From positions 44,520 through 108,519 of the forward strand of contig NZ_JARHUF010000015.1 in the NCBI RefSeq assembly GCF_029223195.1: a DNA stretch of 64,000 nt. The letters run 5' to 3'. The DNA is from Vibrio sp. CAU 1672. GTDB taxonomy: Bacteria; Pseudomonadota; Gammaproteobacteria; Enterobacterales; Vibrionaceae. Numbering within the stretch: the first letter of the stretch is position 1; each line of letters begins with the position of its first letter. The position numbers and the translations under genes are program-made. Of this stretch, positions 17,263-27,966 are shown piece by piece. The notes beneath the pieces were generated by a model. The model worked only from the letters and a program-made list of their open reading frames with translations, was not told where the DNA came from and did not search any database.

Positions 17263-20200
17263 TCAGAGGTTACACACTAGCATCCAACTGCCATCACTGC
17301 CGGGCTCTGACGCCGTCCACCAGTTAGCCTGGTATACCACGTCATTATGAATCACTTTATCACCTTGATTCGCATGGCTGGGGTTACCTGCCCAATCTGT
17401 TTGGGGAAAGTCAGGGTAAGTTACCAGGCCCGTCGTATCACACGTACCTGGCTCACCACCACCAGAGCCTGAGTTTAAATCACCAATCGGCAGATCTGGC
17501 TGTTCAAACTTGAACGCAAACTCCTTACCACCAGCAATTACGGTGTAATTTGCGGGACCAGAGGTAGGCAGGAAATACACCATATCCAGCTCGTAGGTAC
17601 CTCCAGCCGGCAGGTCTTTCCAGGATGGAAGCGTAAATGATACGCGGTGCATCACACCATCCAAACCACCGATGTTATTGGCACGCGTATGACCAGATGC
17701 TATGACCTTCAAACCACCGCCAGACTGATCTTTTGCGTTGTCCGGTGCCGATACCGGAATATCAAACTGGAACTCAGTACCACCAGGGATAGCCTGACCG
17801 GTATTGTTAGTGAAGATGATTTTAGGGTTAATTGGATAATTTTGATCACCGACTTTAAACCCGCCCACACTAACGGCAATATCCACCGCTTCAGTCGGAA
17901 TCGGCCCTGTCGCAATCTTGTTGCCGTAAGGCGTGGCAGACTTAAACTTGTCGTAAATCGCTTTAGTCATCGTGTTACCCATGTGGTACTCACCATTGCC
18001 TGCGGCACAAGCTTGTTCGGTTGCATCAACACTGGTACGGTTACCGTTTGCATCAAGTACATAACAGTTATAGTCGCCCGCCAGCTCCCAGAACATGATA
18101 CCGCCGATTTCTTTATCAATAATGTAATCAGCTTTTACCTCAACTGACGCTTTATCCTCAGTTGACAGGAACACGCTCTTCTCTGCATTCCACAACCAGG
18201 GAGCGACTGCCACAGAATCGTAGTTACGAGTATAAGTACCGACCAACTGGTCGGAAGGATCGTTGACTGGATCGAGGCCGTAAGCTTTAGCATATGAACC
18301 CCAGATGCCTTTCTCCAGGTTCTTGGCGTGCCACATTGGATTAGAACCCGCCCCCATTTCATTACCCGCCGGGTCGAGATCATGCCACATGTTGTCGATA
18401 CCCATTGCGCCGTGGCCACAGTTGTTCTTCTCCCCTTCACCGGTGCCCGGTGCACACTCAGACTGATTCGGTAGTGCGGCCCGGCCCCACAAACCGTTTT
18501 CGCCACCAGTCACCCCTTGCCAGCCCCGGGTGTAGTAAGGAACGCCAATATTAACACGACCTGCCGGCATCGAACCCCGGAAGTAGTGGTAAGCCCAGTC
18601 CGTGTTCAGATAACCAATTCCACCATAAGCCGCAGTACCATATACATTCCACTGAGCCAGTTCAGAATCTTTACCGGTATCGAACAGCGCCGCATTGTGG
18701 CCCACGTGATCATTCCAGGCACCGTGTAAGTCGTAAGACATGATGTTGACATAATCCAGGTACTTAGTTACATCAAATGTTTCCATACCGCGTAACAGGT
18801 AGCCTGAAGATGGCGCGGCAATAGTCAGCATATAATGCACGCCGTCCTGAGCCGATGCAGCATCCAACTTCTCACGTAATACCTTCATTAACTCTTGGTA
18901 AGATGCCCACAGGTAAGCTCGGCGAGGCTCCATGAACTCTTTATCGTAAGGATTACCTGCTCCAGCCATTGAGGTTGGGTACTCGTAGTCAATATCCAAA
19001 CCGTCAAACTTATAAGTGCGCATCATTTCCACCGCCGATGCAGCAAATTTTTCGATACCGGCATGGTTGATCGAACCATCGGCATTGGTGGTCATGGTGT
19101 AAAAGCCCCCGTCAGCAACACGATTGCCATCGGGACCAAAATGTCCACCGGTTTCAGCCCAGCCGCCAATGGAAATCAGTGTCTTAACATCATGTTTTTG
19201 TTTATAGGTAGCAAGAGCACCAAAGTGCCCCTTAAAGCCAAGTGTTGGATCGACGTCGACACCAGGCCATGTTTTGCCGGTTGCGGCATTATTTGGATCG
19301 TTCACGTCACCCACATTGACTTTACCGTCCGGACCGATACTGACAAACGCATAGTTTATGTGGGTTAACTGTTCCCACGGAATGTCTTTAACCAGATAAG
19401 CGGCCTGTGGGTCATCACCGCTACGCCAGCTGGTAAAGTAACCAATAACCCGACGTGGGTGATCCGCTCCCATCTTCTCTCGCCCTTCCTCGTCATAGAT
19501 AGAGCAATAAGGCACATCCACTCCGGATGTCTGGTACAAGCCGTCAGGACGGCAATTAGCGGTGACACTTCCACTATTTACAGAGAGGGTGACCAAAGAG
19601 GAGTCGGTGGTTGCGCCAGCATCATCGGTTGCTTTTGCGTAAATCGCTACTGAGCCGGGCTGTGCCGGAGCCACGTCAACGGTAAATGGTGCAGTGGTAG
19701 CTGTACCGACAAGCGCACCGGCAGCGTAAAACTCGACTTTGACCACCGAACCATCAACGTCCGCCGCATTCGCCGTCACGGTAACAGAGCTCCCCAACTC
19801 GATTGACGCAGCAGAAAGCGCCACATCAACCGTCGGTGCGGTGTTTCCTGACTGAACAGGCTCGACAGTTAACGTTACAGCGCTGATCGAGCTTACCGCA
19901 CCGGCATCATCGTACGCTTTGGCAGAAAATTCATGAATACCTTCTGTTGCCGCCCACGCAGCACTGAAGGGAGCGGAAATCGCCTGACCTACCAAGCTGC
20001 CATCAACAAAGAACTCCACTTTGCTGATACTGCCATCGGAATCGGCGGCATTGGCTGACAAATTAACCACTTCGCCGGCTGTAATTAAACCCGACGCAGA
20101 AGGTGATGTTAAGGTAACCGTCGGTACTTGGTTTGCAGGTGGATCAACAGGCCCGCTATCTTGGCAGGCACCCAGAGCTTGCCATTGCGACCAGTCTCCG

Positions 20201-20421
20201 GAGAATTCAGCCGGATTGTTGTTTTGTGTCCAGTAACGCGCTTTATACGCGTTATTCTGGTACTTAACCTGATCACCACCGGTATAGACGTTGGACGAAT
20301 CCCACACTTCAAGCGAAGCACAATCAACAGCCGCGTAGCTATTAAACGCCATCAGGCAAGATGCGGTCAAAAAGCTCAGTGTAAGTACACTCTTTGACTC
20401 GCGTCCACTTGTTAGGTACAT
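17263..20421 (-). CDS. Secreted GH18 chitodextrinase / chitinase
   Basis: A 1052-residue secreted enzyme that cleaves chitin or chitin oligosaccharides. Order of parts: signal peptide (1-30, cleavage after NSYA); CBM5/12 chitin-binding module (about 31-90, [20 protein letters not shown]); two Ig-like domains (about 98-190 and 197-285, each with DxDGSxxKVEF); GH18 barrel (about 320-800) with the catalytic [11 protein letters not shown] near residue 475; a beta-sandwich domain (about 855-990); and a second CBM5/12 at the C-terminus. Length and neighbouring glgC resemble the vibrio EndI-type chitodextrinase rather than the 850-residue ChiA. AAGGAAG precedes the ATG. It is expected to belong to the chitin-utilisation programme. 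Confidence 0.9.
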   Translation of the reverse strand: MYLTSGRESKSVLTLSFLTASCLMAFNSYAAVDCASLEVWDSSNVYTGGDQVKYQNNAYKARYWTQNNNPAEFSGDWSQWQALGACQDSGPVDPPANQVPTVTLTSPSASGLITAGEVVNLSANAADSDGSISKVEFFVDGSLVGQAISAPFSAAWAATEGIHEFSAKAYDDAGAVSSISAVTLTVEPVQSGNTAPTVDVALSAASIELGSSVTVTANAADVDGSVVKVEFYAAGALVGTATTAPFTVDVAPAQPGSVAIYAKATDDAGATTDSSLVTLSVNSGSVTANCRPDGLYQTSGVDVPYCSIYDEEGREKMGADHPRRVIGYFTSWRSGDDPQAAYLVKDIPWEQLTHINYAFVSIGPDGKVNVGDVNDPNNAATGKTWPGVDVDPTLGFKGHFGALATYKQKHDVKTLISIGGWAETGGHFGPDGNRVADGGFYTMTTNADGSINHAGIEKFAASAVEMMRTYKFDGLDIDYEYPTSMAGAGNPYDKEFMEPRRAYLWASYQELMKVLREKLDAASAQDGVHYMLTIAAPSSGYLLRGMETFDVTKYLDYVNIMSYDLHGAWNDHVGHNAALFDTGKDSELAQWNVYGTAAYGGIGYLNTDWAYHYFRGSMPAGRVNIGVPYYTRGWQGVTGGENGLWGRAALPNQSECAPGTGEGEKNNCGHGAMGIDNMWHDLDPAGNEMGAGSNPMWHAKNLEKGIWGSYAKAYGLDPVNDPSDQLVGTYTRNYDSVAVAPWLWNAEKSVFLSTEDKASVEVKADYIIDKEIGGIMFWELAGDYNCYVLDANGNRTSVDATEQACAAGNGEYHMGNTMTKAIYDKFKSATPYGNKIATGPIPTEAVDIAVSVGGFKVGDQNYPINPKIIFTNNTGQAIPGGTEFQFDIPVSAPDNAKDQSGGGLKVIASGHTRANNIGGLDGVMHRVSFTLPSWKDLPAGGTYELDMVYFLPTSGPANYTVIAGGKEFAFKFEQPDLPIGDLNSGSGGGEPGTCDTTGLVTYPDFPQTDWAGNPSHANQGDKVIHNDVVYQANWWTASEPGSDGSWMLVCNL

Positions 20422-20683
20422 AGTTGCTCTTCCTTAAGTTATTAGTGAATAAAACTAACCACGACACACGAAACAAAATTACTTTTACTTCGATGTGAAA
20501 TAACTTAGGTGCAACTTTGCAAAATCACACTGTTTATTTATGGAATATTAACAGAATATCGCAATAACATTTTAAATACGTGCAACAAGAAAGCACTTAT
20601 TTCGCGACAACAATCAAATTAACAAAGCAAACAGTTAAATGCGTCGCATTAGTTGAAATTAGGGAGTTGATCATCACATGAGC

Positions 20684-21565
20684 TTAAACGCGTGCCGACT
20701 TAGGAGTTTCATTAAAGTGACGCTTGTACTCCCGGCTGAACTGAGAAGCGCTGGTGTAACCGACCAGTCTCGCGGCGTCACTGACCCGGCGACCTTCCAG
20801 CTTAATCAACTCCCTGGCTTTGTTTAGACGTACTTTCTTAATGTATTGTAGCGGGGACTCTAAAGTGACATTACGAAACGCCTGATGAAACGCAGAAACA
20901 CTCATATTGGCTTCTTCAGCCAGATCCTGCACCGATAATGGCTCGTGGTATGCCTGATGGACCCGGCTAAGCGCTTTAGCAACACGGGCGTAGAAACCCT
21001 CTTGATGGGCTAACTCAAACAGTACATACCCCTCTTTACTTAACAAAGTGCGATAGACAATTTCTTCAAGCAGGTTGTCACCCAGCATTGCGACATCAAG
21101 ATCATTACACAGCGCTCGCATCAAACGCTGGATGACATCCAGCATATCTGCGCTCATGCTGACTGATTTCAGGCCACATTTTTCCGCTTGTTTGCAGATA
21201 TTGCTGAAACCCCTGGATTCTAATTTCCGGACCATCTTTTGCAGCAGCGGCATCGGAATATCAATGGATATCCCCAATAAAGGCTCATCATTAGTAGCCA
21301 TCGCTTCGCACTCAAGCGGCATCGGTACACCGACGACCAGATAGTCATCCGGGCCATAACTGACCGGCGTTTCTCCAATATGGATTTTCTTGTGCCCTTG
21401 CCCCAGGACGATAATGCCAGATTGGTAGACAAACGGCTGGCGCGGATTACCCTTGCTACTGCGATAGAACCACACTCCAGGAATGGCCGTTTGCGTGATC
21501 CCTTCCAGATCCTGAAGGGAGGCACAATTGACATAGTCCGTCATTAAACTTGCAAGATTACTCAT
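20684..21565 (-). CDS. AraC-family regulator, YqhC-like
   Basis: A 293-residue regulator. The N-terminal half is an AraC_N-type cupin (YQSGIIVLGQGHKKIHIGET, YLVVGVPMPLECEA) and the C-terminal half carries two helix-turn-helices (LSVQDLAEEANMSVSAFHQA and VSDAARLVGYTSASQFSREY). It is divergent from a YqhD-type aldehyde reductase, the same arrangement as E. coli yqhC-yqhD, where YqhC activates yqhD in response to reactive aldehydes. The same role is inferred here. No ribosome site better than ATACC is obvious for the start. Confidence 0.82.
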   Translation of the reverse strand: MSNLASLMTDYVNCASLQDLEGITQTAIPGVWFYRSSKGNPRQPFVYQSGIIVLGQGHKKIHIGETPVSYGPDDYLVVGVPMPLECEAMATNDEPLLGISIDIPMPLLQKMVRKLESRGFSNICKQAEKCGLKSVSMSADMLDVIQRLMRALCNDLDVAMLGDNLLEEIVYRTLLSKEGYVLFELAHQEGFYARVAKALSRVHQAYHEPLSVQDLAEEANMSVSAFHQAFRNVTLESPLQYIKKVRLNKARELIKLEGRRVSDAARLVGYTSASQFSREYKRHFNETPKSARV

Positions 21566-21645
21566 ACCTTATTTCCTCTGCTTTCGTCCTTAACTATACC
21601 TGTCCAAAGGTGCAACCTTCCACACTTCACCGTAAAAGAATGTAG

Positions 21646-21680
21646 AAATAGGCAATTTAGTTACAGAAATTGGCCTATTT
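21646..21680 (+). promoter_or_regulatory. Inverted repeat, candidate operator for the YqhC-like regulator
   Basis: AAATAGGCAATTT (21646-21658) and AAATTGGCCTATTT (21667-21680) are reverse complements apart from one extra base, separated by 8 nt. They lie between the divergent regulator and yqhD starts. Confidence 0.5.
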
Positions 21681-21747
21681 AACGGCCATGCATCGTACTA
21701 ATATGCACATATCGTTCATTCCTAACCAGCAAGCAAGAGAAGAGACA

Positions 21748-22896
21748 ATGAAATTTTCTTACGTGAATCCAACGCAAATCTTCTTTGGTCAAAACCAAAT
21801 TGAATCCATCGCACAGGCGATCCCTGCCGGGCACAAAGTGCTGGTCATTTATGGCGGCGGTTCAATCAAAACCAATGGCGTTTATGACCAGGTCGCCCAA
21901 GCACTTAAGGGGCATGAGTGGCTGGAATTTTCGGGCGTAGAACCAAACCCAACCAAAGAAACGCTCGACAAGGCGGTGGAAACCGTAAAACACCAGAATG
22001 TGGACTTTATTCTTGCGGTCGGTGGCGGCTCAGTGATCGACGGTTCAAAATACGTCGCAGCGGCGTCCAAATATGCCGGTGACGGCTGGGATATCATGGT
22101 TGGTAAACATCAGGTAAGCGAAGCTACACCACTTGGCGCGATCTTAACCCTGCCAGCCACCGGTTCAGAGTCAAACATGGGGGCAGTGATCACCAAAGCG
22201 GCGACCCAAGACAAACTGCCCTTTATGTCACCGGCTGTTCAGCCAAAATTTGCGGTACTTGACCCGGATGTGATGAAAACCTTACCTGAGCGTCAGTTAA
22301 TTAACGGTATCGTCGACGCCTGGGTGCATGTTTGTGAACAGTACCTTACCGTTCCGACCGGCGCAATGGTTCAGGACGGCTACGCAGAGGCACTGCTAAA
22401 AAGCCTGAAGGTCCTTGGTGAACAGTTTGCAGAGCGCGATAATGATCAATGGCGTGCCAACCTGATGTGGACCGCGAATCAGGCGCTGAATGGCCTGATT
22501 GGCAGCGGAGTCCCGCAAGACTGGGCCACCCATATGATCGGCCATGAACTGACGGCCTTATGGGGAGTGGATCACGCCCGCTCTCTGGCCATCATTCAGC
22601 CATCGCTATTGCGTAACCAATTAAGTTACAAACGACAAAAACTGGAACAAATGGGCCGCAATGTATTTGGCTTCAAGAGCAGTGATGATCTGGCCGAGCG
22701 TACTATTGAGGCCATTGAAGGCTTCTACCAGCAACTTGGCGTGACAACACAACTTACAGAGTACGGCGACAGCCGTGAACAGGCGATTGATGCCGTAATT
22801 GAGCAACTGACTAAACACGGCATGACGATACTGGGTGAAAACCAAAGTATAGATTTAGCGACCAGCCGCAAAATTCTTGAGCTGGCTGTCGCTTAA
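21748..22896 (+). CDS. yqhD: NADPH-dependent aldehyde reductase / iron-type alcohol dehydrogenase (YqhD)
   Basis: A 382-residue group III alcohol dehydrogenase that reduces short and toxic aldehydes. It has the dinucleotide motif VIYGGGSIKTNGVYDQV, the cofactor loop ILAVGGGSVIDGSKY, TLPATGSESNMG, and metal ligands in NGIVDAWVH (Asp190, His194) and in MIGHELTALWGVDHARS. The pattern is close to E. coli YqhD along the whole length. I start at ATG 21748 (MKFSYVNP); the longer frame from 21670 overlaps the promoter. The divergent AraC gene probably controls it. Confidence 0.9.
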   Translation: MKFSYVNPTQIFFGQNQIESIAQAIPAGHKVLVIYGGGSIKTNGVYDQVAQALKGHEWLEFSGVEPNPTKETLDKAVETVKHQNVDFILAVGGGSVIDGSKYVAAASKYAGDGWDIMVGKHQVSEATPLGAILTLPATGSESNMGAVITKAATQDKLPFMSPAVQPKFAVLDPDVMKTLPERQLINGIVDAWVHVCEQYLTVPTGAMVQDGYAEALLKSLKVLGEQFAERDNDQWRANLMWTANQALNGLIGSGVPQDWATHMIGHELTALWGVDHARSLAIIQPSLLRNQLSYKRQKLEQMGRNVFGFKSSDDLAERTIEAIEGFYQQLGVTTQLTEYGDSREQAIDAVIEQLTKHGMTILGENQSIDLATSRKILELAVA

Positions 22897-22929
22897 TCAC
22901 TAATTCAATTAAATTTACTGGCCTGATTG

Positions 22930-22965
22930 CGGTATTGTGTCACTTAGATGCAATACCGTTTTTTT
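22930..22965 (+). terminator. Intrinsic terminator of yqhD
   Basis: CGGTATTG / CAATACCG (22930-22937 and 22951-22958) with a 13-nt loop is followed by seven T. Confidence 0.85.
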
Positions 22966-23126
22966 CATGCTATTTTGCAACACCACTATCACAGACCGGT
23001 AATAGACTATGCTTTACCTTTGAATGCACCTCTCCACGATTAGAGTACAAAGCCATTTTACCCGGTTGAGATTTTCCGTGTGTTACAACTCGCTGTTACG
23101 AATCAGAACCAAACAAAGAGACGTCT

Positions 23127-23765
23127 ATGTGGTTAGCCATTCCGTTATTTGCCGTTCTTCACGTAGTCTGCATACGTACCGGCCCCTTTTGGCTGCGTAA
23201 TACCACCAAAGTAATCCCAATAGTGTTGATGATCGTAACGTTAACGCTGTCTGACTCGTTCCAGCTCCTTTATGCGAAAGGGATCGTGCTCGGGTTAGTT
23301 TTCTCGCTAATCGGTGACTTATTTTTTATCCATTCCGGAGAAAAGCTAACCGCTGGCATTATCGCCTTCACCATCGCACAGATTTGTTACGGCTACTCCT
23401 TTGGCTTGATATCGGCATGGCATTTCACCTTCTGGATTCCACTACTCTTATTTGGGTTAGGGCTTTGTGCCTACTTTTTCTTTAAACCAGATTTAAAACA
23501 CTACCGACTGCTGATCGCCACCTATATCATCATCCTGATGTCTACATTCTGGATGGCACTGGAATACTATACCAGCGGCAAAACGCAGTCATCGGCACTG
23601 GCTGTCATTGGCTGCTTTAAATTTGTTACGTCCGGAATCATTTTTGCCTTTCAACATTTTAGTTCCAGCTCTGTGTTTACCAATCAGGTAGTGATGGTGA
23701 CGTACTATTCGGCACAAATACTGATTACCCTGTCAGTATTGGCTATTGTAACCCGTTACGTATAA
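23127..23765 (+). CDS. YhhN/TMEM86 family membrane protein
   Basis: A 212-residue protein with about eight hydrophobic helices. The segment GIVLGLVFSLIGDLFFIHSG is the hallmark of the YhhN/TMEM86 family; the animal members are lysoplasmalogenases, and the bacterial role is unclear. The Asp in GDLFF is the conserved family acid. It appears monocistronic, lying after the yqhD terminator and about 95 nt before the ABC transporter operon. Confidence 0.8.
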   Translation: MWLAIPLFAVLHVVCIRTGPFWLRNTTKVIPIVLMIVTLTLSDSFQLLYAKGIVLGLVFSLIGDLFFIHSGEKLTAGIIAFTIAQICYGYSFGLISAWHFTFWIPLLLFGLGLCAYFFFKPDLKHYRLLIATYIIILMSTFWMALEYYTSGKTQSSALAVIGCFKFVTSGIIFAFQHFSSSSVFTNQVVMVTYYSAQILITLSVLAIVTRYV

Positions 23766-23858
23766 CAAAAACGCCAACATTTACATTAGCTTATCCTGAT
23801 TAGCTAATGCAATGCCGTTAATAACTTGTTATTGTAGAAAGAAATCTAGAAATAACAG

Positions 23859-24602
23859 TTGGCAGCTTTGAACAAAACAAACCCGGTGGTTGAATTCAGC
23901 AATGTAAATAAATGGTATGGCGATTACCATGCCCTCAAGGACATCAACTTTTCCGTTCAGTCCGGTGAGATAGTGGTGGTGTGCGGTCCTTCCGGCTCTG
24001 GCAAATCCACCTTGATCCGCTGTATCAACCACCTAGAATCGATTCAGGAAGGGGAACTGACGGTATTTACCCATCCGGTAAACAGTAAGGCGATTACACC
24101 GGGCAAAGTAGGCATGGTGTTCCAGCATTTTCACCTTTTCCCCCACCTCACGGTACTTGAGAACCTTACGCTGGCTCCCGTTCGCACACTGAAACTCTCC
24201 AGGCCGGCAGCAAAAGAGCGTGCCCTAAAATACTTAAAACGCGTCGATATCGAAGAGCAGGCCAACAAATACCCGATTCAGCTTTCCGGTGGCCAGCAAC
24301 AGCGCGTCGCGATTGCCCGTTCCCTCTGCATGGAGCCAGACTTACTCCTGTTTGACGAACCAACATCGGCACTGGATCCTGAAATGATCAACGAGGTACT
24401 GGATGTGATGGTCGAACTGGCACAGAGTGGCATGACGATGATCTGTGTAACCCATGAAATGGGGTTTGCGAAAAAGGTCGCCAACCGCGTGGTATTTATG
24501 GACGAAGGCCAAATTCTGGAAATGAACTCGCCCGCCGCACTGTTTGAAAACCCGCAGCACCCTCGCACCCAGGCTTTTCTCAACCAGATCCTGAGTTACT
24601 GA
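23859..24602 (+). CDS. Polar amino-acid ABC transporter, ATP-binding subunit
   Basis: A 247-residue ABC ATPase of the GlnQ/HisP type. Walker [11 protein letters not shown]-loop FQHFHLFPH, signature [15 protein letters not shown], Walker [13 protein letters not shown] and the H-loop in CVTHEMGF are all present. It is the first gene of a four-gene operon and abuts the next gene (TGATG overlap). The start is uncertain: TTG at 23859 is the most upstream in-frame choice after a stop, TTG 23868 is also possible, and neither has a strong ribosome site. Confidence 0.88.
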   Translation: MAALNKTNPVVEFSNVNKWYGDYHALKDINFSVQSGEIVVVCGPSGSGKSTLIRCINHLESIQEGELTVFTHPVNSKAITPGKVGMVFQHFHLFPHLTVLENLTLAPVRTLKLSRPAAKERALKYLKRVDIEEQANKYPIQLSGGQQQRVAIARSLCMEPDLLLFDEPTSALDPEMINEVLDVMVELAQSGMTMICVTHEMGFAKKVANRVVFMDEGQILEMNSPAALFENPQHPRTQAFLNQILSY

Positions 24603-25399
24603 TGAGCTTTCGAATAGTCAAACCCGTCCTGCAGGCCATGCTGCAAATAGCCATCTTACTTGGGGTCACGGTTTTCGTGTTGGACTCTGGCGCCCAGGCG
24701 ATGGGCTATCAGTGGCAGTGGCACCGGGTACCCGATTACATCGCCTTCTATGAAGACGGGCAGTGGTGGCCGGCCGAACTGATCGACGGACTCATTGTCA
24801 CGATTAAAATCTCGGCGATTAGCCTGCTTTTTACCTTGATGATCGGGCTGATCACGGCCCTGATGCGCCTCAGTCACTCTATTGTGGCGAATGCGTTAGC
24901 AAAGGGCTATGTCGAGATTATCCGAAACACCCCCCTGCTGGTTCAAATCTATTTACTTTATTTCGTCTTCGGCCCCGTGATCGGACTCGAGCGCTTTAGC
25001 ACAGCAATACTGGCACTTTCGCTGTTTCAGGGAGCATACACCGCTGAAATCTTCCGCGCAGGCCTGAACAGCATTCCCAAAGGCCAGTTTGAGGCAAGCA
25101 AAACGCTCGGTCTTACCCCGTTTTACGCATACAGGGACGTGATCCTGCCTCAGGTCGTGCAGCGCACCTTACCTCCTCTCACAAATGAGGTGGTATCCCT
25201 GATCAAGAACTCCTCCATCGTCAGTGTTATGGCCATTTTTGACCTGACGACAGAAGCAAGAAATATCGTTTCTGAAACGGCGATGCCATTTGAAATCTGG
25301 TTTACTGTAGCCGCCATCTATCTGCTCCTGACACTTTCGCTGTCGGCTTTATCCGCGTGGTTAGAGCACAAACTAGGAGCCAGTTGGCGCAAATTATAA
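24602..25399 (+). CDS. Amino-acid ABC transporter permease 1
   Basis: A 265-residue inner-membrane permease of the HisM/GlnP family with about five to six helices. The EAA-type loop is visible in FEASKTLGLTPFYAYRDVIL, and the family motif IIRNTPLLVQIYLLYFVFG is clear. The ATG overlaps the stop of the ATPase gene by 1 nt, so translation is probably coupled. Confidence 0.88.
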   Translation: MSFRIVKPVLQAMLQIAILLGVTVFVLDSGAQAMGYQWQWHRVPDYIAFYEDGQWWPAELIDGLIVTIKISAISLLFTLMIGLITALMRLSHSIVANALAKGYVEIIRNTPLLVQIYLLYFVFGPVIGLERFSTAILALSLFQGAYTAEIFRAGLNSIPKGQFEASKTLGLTPFYAYRDVILPQVVQRTLPPLTNEVVSLIKNSSIVSVMAIFDLTTEARNIVSETAMPFEIWFTVAAIYLLLTLSLSALSAWLEHKLGASWRKL

Positions 25400-25408
25400 G
25401 GAGATAAT

Positions 25409-26230
25409 ATGAGGTTATTTAAAGCAACCATCACTGCATTATTGGGATTGGCGATCGCGCTGCCTGCGGCTGCAAAACAGGATCCGCAAGCGACACCAAA
25501 CCTGGATCAAATCAATCAGCGCGGCACGCTGCGTGTCGGCATGTCAACGTTTGTTCCTTGGGCGATGCGCAACAAACAAGGTGAGCTGATCGGATTTGAA
25601 ATCGATGTAGCAAAACGTCTGGCGGCCGATTCGGGCTGGCAAGTGGAGTTTGTACCGACCGCCTGGGACGGCATTATCCCCGCCCTGCTGGCCAAAAAAT
25701 TTGATGTGATCATCGGCGGCATGTCGATAACGCCGGAGCGGGCCAAAAGTGTCCTGTTTACTGCACCCTATTCGCACTCCGGTGTCCAGGTTGCAGCTAA
25801 CAAAGATCTGGCGGCCGGATTCAACGAGTTTTCAGATTTCAACTCTCGGCGAGTGAAAATTGCCGCTCGTCGCGGTGCCTTTACGGTTCAGGTTGCAAGA
25901 GAAACTTTCCCCAAAGCCAAAATCCTGCAATTCGATGACGATGCCCAGGCCTTTCAGGAAGTACTCAACGGCAATGCCCACGCCGTGATCGCCTCCAGCC
26001 CCAAGCCAGAACACGAAGCAATAAAACATAGCGATAAACTGTTTTTGCCCTTCGCTGAACGTTTATCCAAAGGTAATGAAGCGTTTGCAGTACGGCGCAA
26101 CGAAGAAGACAAACAAGCATTTTTCAATCAGTGGATTGACGCCCGGACTCAGGACGGCTGGCTGCAACAGCGCTATGAGTACTGGTTCTCTACCCTCGAC
26201 TGGCAAGACCAGATTGCTCAAGGCCAATAA
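25409..26230 (+). CDS. Amino-acid ABC transporter, periplasmic binding protein
   Basis: A 273-residue solute-binding protein (SBP_bac_3). Signal peptide MRLFKATITALLGLAIALPA with cleavage near AAA-KQ; mature start NLDQINQRGTLRVGMSTFVP. The segments GFEIDVAKRLA, GIIPALLAKKFDVIIGGMSI and TPERAKSVLFTAPYSHSG are typical of polar amino-acid binding proteins. The ligand cannot be read from the sequence. AAGGAGA lies 6 nt before the ATG. Confidence 0.9.
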   Translation: MRLFKATITALLGLAIALPAAAKQDPQATPNLDQINQRGTLRVGMSTFVPWAMRNKQGELIGFEIDVAKRLAADSGWQVEFVPTAWDGIIPALLAKKFDVIIGGMSITPERAKSVLFTAPYSHSGVQVAANKDLAAGFNEFSDFNSRRVKIAARRGAFTVQVARETFPKAKILQFDDDAQAFQEVLNGNAHAVIASSPKPEHEAIKHSDKLFLPFAERLSKGNEAFAVRRNEEDKQAFFNQWIDARTQDGWLQQRYEYWFSTLDWQDQIAQGQ

Positions 26231-26287
26231 TCTCACTCCCGGCAAAAGCCACAGCGTTTGCCGGGAAGCAATACACCGGAGTTATTT

Positions 26288-27199
26288 GTGAACGGACAAC
26301 AAACCGCGCGTATCGCGCCATCCCGCCCAGCACCCTTGCTCCTCAGCCGCCTCAATCGACTTGACTGGCTGGTGCTGTTATTGACCGCATTGGCGGTAGC
26401 GTGGCTCTATCTCCGCTCTGGCGTTGGCGTCAATTACCACTGGCAATGGGCAAAAACCTTTGATCTCCTGTTTACCCCCCGCGCGAATGGCACCCTTCCC
26501 TATTACTTTCAGGGCATCATTGCCACATTACGGCTGAGCCTTTTTGGGCTGATTTTTGCGCTAATAGTAGGCACCTTGCTTGGTCTGGCGCGGTTTTCTC
26601 GTTCAATCTGGTTACGCTCACCCGCCATTGGCTTTATCCAGTTGGTTCGCAACATGCCGCCACTGGTATTTGTGTTCATTTTCTATTTTTTTATCTCCAA
26701 CCAGTTAATTCCCTTACTCGGTCTGGAAGACCTGTTGCGCGATTACCGGGGTGAGCTGCATCCGTTTCAGGCCTTGATCTTCGGCCCGGCGAATCTATGG
26801 GAAAATCTCGCCTCGGGGGTGCTTTGTGTCGGGCTACTGTCTTCGGCGTATATAGCGGAAGTTGTCCGTGCCGGATTACAGAATATTGAAGATGGCCAGT
26901 GGGAAGCCGCGGATTCACTGGGGTTATCGGCCTGGAGCAAATATCGCTATGTCATTGCACCGCAAGTACTAAAAGCCATCACACCAGCACTGGCCGGGCA
27001 AACCATTTCTCTGGTCAAAGACACTTCGATTGTTTCACTGATTTCGATTCAGGAGCTGACCTTTGTCGGCACCGAAATGGCCAACTCTTCAGGCTACATT
27101 TTTGAGATTTGGTTAATCGTCGGCCTGTCCTATTTCGCGATTTGCTTTAGCCTTTCGCTGTTTTTTTCCTACATTGAGAAACAATCGGCATCAAGCTAG
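26288..27199 (+). CDS. Amino-acid ABC transporter permease 2
   Basis: A 303-residue permease of the same family as the gene two positions upstream, with the EAA-like loop WEAADSLGLSAWSKYRYVIA and the motif GFIQLVRNMPPLVFVFIFYF. It has a larger cytoplasmic N-terminus and a periplasmic insert before the first EAA part, as in the AapQ/GltJ type. I start at GTG 26288, with GGAG 7 nt upstream, rather than at a TTG at 26258. It forms a heteromeric channel with permease 1. Confidence 0.87.
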   Translation: MNGQQTARIAPSRPAPLLLSRLNRLDWLVLLLTALAVAWLYLRSGVGVNYHWQWAKTFDLLFTPRANGTLPYYFQGIIATLRLSLFGLIFALIVGTLLGLARFSRSIWLRSPAIGFIQLVRNMPPLVFVFIFYFFISNQLIPLLGLEDLLRDYRGELHPFQALIFGPANLWENLASGVLCVGLLSSAYIAEVVRAGLQNIEDGQWEAADSLGLSAWSKYRYVIAPQVLKAITPALAGQTISLVKDTSIVSLISIQELTFVGTEMANSSGYIFEIWLIVGLSYFAICFSLSLFFSYIEKQSASS

Positions 27200-27305
27200 T
27201 CCGATGGGTTGGCTATTCCGACAGGCCCTACGTGACGGGGGCTTAACGCCAGCGTGGTCGAAAGTGCCAGAAAATATGAAAGTACGAAGTGATGGTGCTT
27301 TAAAC

Positions 27306-27334
27306 AAAAAGCGCTGGCTTGCCCAGCGCTTTCA
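27306..27334. terminator. Bidirectional terminator between the ABC operon and the S4 gene
   Basis: AAAGCGCTGG / CCAGCGCTTT (27308-27317, 27323-27332) form a 10-bp stem with A and T runs outside. Confidence 0.88.
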
Positions 27335-27346
27335 TAAATTGACTGA

Positions 27347-27838
27347 TCAGAAGAAATCTATCGAGTTGCGACCGCTTTTCGGGTCACGGGTTGGTTTAGG
27401 TTTATTCTCTGCAGCCGGTTTGCGTTTTCCGCTTTGCTTCGCGCCCTTATCCTGCTTGGCTTTGTTTTTCTTCGCCTTATTAGCAGGTTGAGCGGCTGAA
27501 GGGCACTGGGCCTGTGGAGATTTAGTTTTTTTCTCACCCGTCGCCTTAGCTTCAGGCTCGGTCACCGGCGCATCACATACCACGACGTAAAATTCCTGGT
27601 TGAACTCAAAAAAATCACCGTCATACATTTTTCTGCGCTTACGGGTTTCGAGCTCACCGTTAACCGCGACATAACCTTCGTCGATAACGTGCTTCGCTTC
27701 TCCGCCACCGCTAACCAAATTGGCGATCTTGAACAGCTTGTACAGCTCGATCGGCTGGGAATCGACTTCGATGCCGATCGCTTCGATCTCAATCTCTTCA
27801 CCCTCGAGATACTCTTCATTTTCGTAATCTTGATTCAT
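27347..27838 (-). CDS. S4-domain RNA-binding protein
   Basis: A 163-residue protein. An acidic N-terminus (NEEYLEGEEIEIEAIG) precedes an S4-like fold at about residues 25-85 (IELYKLFKIANLVSGGGEAK, HVIDEGYVAVNGELETRKRRK), similar to YbcJ-type RNA-binding proteins. The last 60 residues are a low-complexity Lys/Pro/Ala tail likely to be disordered and RNA-binding. The start is either ATG 27838 or GTG 27847; I use the ATG. Confidence 0.8.
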   Translation of the reverse strand: MNQDYENEEYLEGEEIEIEAIGIEVDSQPIELYKLFKIANLVSGGGEAKHVIDEGYVAVNGELETRKRRKMYDGDFFEFNQEFYVVVCDAPVTEPEAKATGEKKTKSPQAQCPSAAQPANKAKKNKAKQDKGAKQSGKRKPAAENKPKPTRDPKSGRNSIDFF

Positions 27839-27966
27839 ACTTATCACTCATTTCCGCTTATGTGATGGAGTTTAAACCCAATGCTTATAAATAGAAACGT
27901 GATCTTGGCTAGAGCGATTCATTTGCGTGTATACTCATCAGATAACGCCTTGAATGAGCCAATGTT

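Noticed and set aside
20505..21620. Similar AGGTGCAAC(C/T)TT strings upstream of the chitodextrinase (about 20510) and near yqhD (about 21608)
   Set aside because: Only 11-12 nt long, not symmetrical, and the two genes have no clear common regulator; probably chance.
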